The notes beneath the pieces were generated by a model. It was not told the DNA's origin, did not search any database, and was given only the letters and a program-made list of their open reading frames with translations. Of a stretch of DNA of 64,000 bases, positions 62,030 to 64,000 are shown in pieces (position 1 is the stretch's first letter; every line of letters starts with the position of its first letter). The translations under genes and the position numbers were made by a program. Origin of the DNA: Ruminococcus sp. (GTDB taxonomy: Bacteria > Bacillota > Clostridia > Oscillospirales > Ruminococcaceae); contig NZ_JAILNU010000009.1 in the NCBI RefSeq assembly GCF_024691275.1, positions 1 to 64,000 of the forward strand, in the 5' to 3' direction.

Positions 62030-62533
62030 TCATATCACTGCAATGCCAACTGTAAGACCTGCAAGCATTCCAAGACTTCGGTACAATTTTCCTTTTTGGC
62101 GGTATTCCGCAAGACGCTGCTGATATATCCCATGCATACATTCCAGCTGCATCGCTATCCCGTCCAGCTGTCCGCTAATATCCGTCGAGCCAAGGAAGCT
62201 CCCGAAATCCGTAAGTACACGTTTTTCCTCATCGCATATATCCCTGCTCTCACTCACCGCAGCGCTCCATTTTTCTCTGAAATTTTCATGAGCACTGTAG
62301 CTTTCCGGCAGCCCATCTATGAACCTGAGCACAGTGTAGCTTTCACTTTTCAGCCTGTCAACAAGCTTGTACACTTCCGTGCCGCTGCTCCTTATCATTA
62401 TCTCGCAGAGCTGCATCATCTTCTCTGCTTCACTGCAAAATGTGACACGCTTTTTGAGCATTTCCGAATAGTTTATACCGCAGAATGTTCCGCAGAGCAT
62501 TACCATTATAACTGCAAAAACTCTAATAAGCAT
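62030..62533 (-). CDS. spoIIIAB: Stage III sporulation protein AB
   Basis: A 167-aa protein with an N-terminal helix (about 3-20), a soluble helical middle part and a C-terminal helix (about 150-167). The closing LAEYRQKGKLYRSLGMLAGL matches the family and resembles GspF/PilC-type platform proteins of type II secretion. It overlaps spoIIIAA by 11 nt. Confidence 0.9.
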   Translation of the reverse strand: MLIRVFAVIMVMLCGTFCGINYSEMLKKRVTFCSEAEKMMQLCEIMIRSSGTEVYKLVDRLKSESYTVLRFIDGLPESYSAHENFREKWSAAVSESRDICDEEKRVLTDFGSFLGSTDISGQLDGIAMQLECMHGIYQQRLAEYRQKGKLYRSLGMLAGLTVGIAVI

Positions 62534-63440
62534 TTCCCAGCCTCCTCACTTCCCGTACCACGGAAGGTGAATGACCGCCTTCGAGAAAAACAGCTCCGTC
62601 GAAATACCCGCTGTCAATGAGAACGGCAGTTTCATGCCGTTTTAAAAGATCGGAAAAGCTTTTTCCGTGAGCTGTCAGCACAAATTTTACTCCGCAGGCA
62701 AGTCCGCACATGATAGCCTCTGCATCAGCCATCGAAGCTATCTCATCACAGAATATTACATCGGGAGAAAGAGTCCTCACCGCATTGATTATGCCCTCAG
62801 AACGGCTGATATTGCTGAGTATATCAGTCATCAGTCCAACATTATTCTGCGGAGCTCCGTTCATAAGGCAGGATATCTCATTACGCTCGTCAACAATGGT
62901 GACCTTGCGGAAATTTCCCGTAAGACGGCAAAGCTCACGCAATACTGTAGTCTTGCCTGAATTTACTCCGCCGCATATGATTATGCTCTTGTCAAAAAAA
63001 CGTGAGAAAATATCGTCAGCACAGCCCTCAACTGCTCTGGATATGCGGAAGTTGAGCGATGTAAAATCGCAGAGCGCAGGTTCTGTTCCCGAGGAATATG
63101 CTCCCGATAAACCTACACGAACACCGCCTTCCAGTACAAAGTATCCTTCCGCAAGCTGTTTATGACAACTGTGTATGGAAAAATGACACAGCCGCTCAAC
63201 GATACTTCTTACAGCTGATACACTGACAGGACAGACGTTTTCGCTGTACGCCTCCGACAATTGGCCGTTTTTCATAAGATACGCGGTCTTATCCGAGTAA
63301 ACAAAATACACACCGCTTCCAACACGCAGCCGTACTTCCATAAGTCCCGAAAGCTTCTCACGAGGCAATGCCACCAGCATCTCCCTGAGCTTTTCGGGCA
63401 TATAGCTTATTATTACTTCATAGCTTGTACTACCATTCAT
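62523..63440 (-). CDS. spoIIIAA: Stage III sporulation protein AA (channel ATPase)
   Basis: A 305-aa soluble ATPase from ATG 63440, preferred because AAGGAG lies 9 nt upstream; the frame runs to 63464. The Walker A motif IICGGVNSGKTTVLRELCR, VTIVDERNEI and DVIFCDEIAS are those of the secretion-ATPase-like SpoIIIAA. It is thought to power the mother-cell to forespore channel. First gene of the complete eight-gene operon. Confidence 0.92.
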   Translation of the reverse strand: MNGSTSYEVIISYMPEKLREMLVALPREKLSGLMEVRLRVGSGVYFVYSDKTAYLMKNGQLSEAYSENVCPVSVSAVRSIVERLCHFSIHSCHKQLAEGYFVLEGGVRVGLSGAYSSGTEPALCDFTSLNFRISRAVEGCADDIFSRFFDKSIIICGGVNSGKTTVLRELCRLTGNFRKVTIVDERNEISCLMNGAPQNNVGLMTDILSNISRSEGIINAVRTLSPDVIFCDEIASMADAEAIMCGLACGVKFVLTAHGKSFSDLLKRHETAVLIDSGYFDGAVFLEGGHSPSVVREVRRLGNAY

Positions 63441-63462
63441 TTTAATCATCTCCTTACACTTC

Positions 63463-63470
63463 ATAATATG
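63463..63470 (-). promoter_or_regulatory. Possible sigma-E -10 box for spoIIIA
   Basis: CATATTAT on the minus strand, 23 bp before the spoIIIAA ATG, resembles the CATAxxxT -10 of mother-cell sigma-E, which controls spoIIIA in Bacillus. A matching -35 (ATA-type) is not clear, so support is weak. Confidence 0.25.
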
Positions 63471-63492
63471 CTGTAAGGAGTACGGTTAGAAC

Positions 63493-63517
63493 AAAAAACG
63501 GACGCAAAAGCGTCCGT
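63493..63517 (-). terminator. Second terminator behind the ABC permease gene
   Basis: On the minus strand ACGGACGC-TTTT-GCGTCCGT is followed by TTTTTG. It stands directly in front of spoIIIAA and blocks read-through from the transporter operon. Confidence 0.85.
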
Positions 63518-63521
63518 ACAT

Positions 63522-63549
63522 AAAAAAACAGCACACCGAAGTGTGCTGT
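63522..63549 (-). terminator. First terminator behind the ABC permease gene
   Basis: On the minus strand ACAGCACAC-TTCG-GTGTGCTGT is followed by a run of T. It lies 10 nt past the permease stop codon and is followed after 4 nt by a second, unrelated terminator. Confidence 0.92.
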
Positions 63550-63558
63550 GATTTTTTA

Positions 63559-64000
63559 TTATTCCTTTACACCGCCGAGTGCTACACCAGCAATGATAAA
63601 TCTTGAAAGTGCAACATATGCAACGATGATAGGAATGATAGAAAGCGCAATTGCAAGGTAGATAGCGCCGTAGTCATTGAACTTATCTGATGACTGAAGG
63701 GCAGATACCATCATAGGAAGTGTCTTCTTATCAAGCTTAACATTGATGAGGATCATGTTAGGTGTATAGAAGTTGTTCCAGCTTGCGATGAATGCGAAGA
63801 TAGCCTGTACAGCTATAGCCGGCTTCATCATAGGAATTGCGATAGATACGAATGTTCTGAACTCGCTGCATCCGTCGATACGTGCAGCTTCAACGATTTC
63901 AAGCGGGAATGATGACTTCATGTAAGAACGCATGAAGTATACAACCGCAGGAGCTGCAAGTGATGGAATGATAAGAGGCCAGTATGTATTTGTCAGTTTG
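63559..64000 (-). CDS. Sugar ABC transporter permease, MalG-type (5' end outside window)
   Basis: The frame is open to the window edge, so only the last 146 residues are seen. The EAA loop (SSFPLEIVEAARIDGCSEFR) that docks the ATPase is complete, preceded by TYWPLIIPSLAAPAVVYFM and followed by FAFIASWNNFYTPNMIL and a final helix pair. These are hallmarks of the carbohydrate-uptake-1 permease MalG/LacG/UgpE group. A substrate cannot be given. The internal ATG at 63933 is not a start. Confidence 0.9.
   Translation of the reverse strand, partial: KLTNTYWPLIIPSLAAPAVVYFMRSYMKSSFPLEIVEAARIDGCSEFRTFVSIAIPMMKPAIAVQAIFAFIASWNNFYTPNMILINVKLDKKTLPMMVSALQSSDKFNDYGAIYLAIALSIIPIIVAYVALSRFIIAGVALGGVKE

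Overview
The window comes from a moderate-GC, Gram-positive, cellulosome-type gut bacterium, most likely a Ruminococcus (Oscillospiraceae). This is judged from a dockerin-tagged two-module GH11-like protein, a second dockerin protein, a GH42 beta-galactosidase, a complete spoIIIAA-AH operon, a T-box in front of alaS and a Firmicutes-type housekeeping gene order (spoIIIA, asp23-like, nusB, xseAB, ispA, dxs, tlyA, nadK, argR, recN). The species call is inference; no rRNA gene is present.

Region 1 (1-278) looks like the end of an insertion sequence, with three GGCTCA/T-rich repeats of about 24 bp and then a short interspersed element that recurs near 29.83 kb.

Region 2 (279-25519, all on the minus strand) is one long type VII secretion (T7SS/ESX-like) locus that probably starts at a consensus promoter at 25613-25642. 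In transcription order it holds a helical LXG-associated-like protein; a Hint polymorphic toxin broken by an amber codon, with its immunity gene; an intact Hint toxin with its immunity gene; an orphan immunity-like gene; a start-less Hint'-PoNe nuclease cartridge with its PoNi-type immunity gene; a TPR protein; three small WXG100-like proteins without the Trp; an internal terminator-like hairpin; a repeat protein; a three-P-loop EssC/FtsK ATPase; a canonical WXG100 protein; a 52-aa ORF; a Ser/Thr kinase with one membrane span; two small membrane proteins; and a 1974-aa Ig-repeat surface protein. EssA, EssB and EsaA were not recognised. The kinase-TM-external domain protein has the layout of EssB/YukC but intact kinase residues. 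The set looks like a divergent T7SS with a toxin-cartridge swapping array.

Region 3 (25.8-30.9 kb) holds a dockerin-bearing double GH11-like protein, a sodium/solute symporter on the plus strand, and a second dockerin protein downstream of an MTA/SAH nucleosidase gene.

Region 4 (30.8-42.8 kb, minus) holds a membrane protein, an SDR oxidoreductase, a DHHW protein with a degenerate MBOAT protein, a toprim protein, holA, comEC, a phosphoribosyltransferase, a HIT protein and alaS. The alaS leader has a promoter, an alanine-type T-box with terminator, and then two tRNA-like cloverleaves with enlarged anticodon domains lying between the T-box and the alaS start. This is the most unusual RNA feature of the window.

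Region 5 (43.3-63.5 kb, minus) holds a class B PBP, an unknown AT-rich gene, dtd, GH42, a histidine phosphatase, recN, argR, nadK, tlyA, dxs, ispA, xseB, xseA, a TsaD paralogue, nusB, an Asp23 protein and spoIIIAH-AA. The right edge has two consecutive terminators and the 3' part of a sugar ABC-transporter permease gene.
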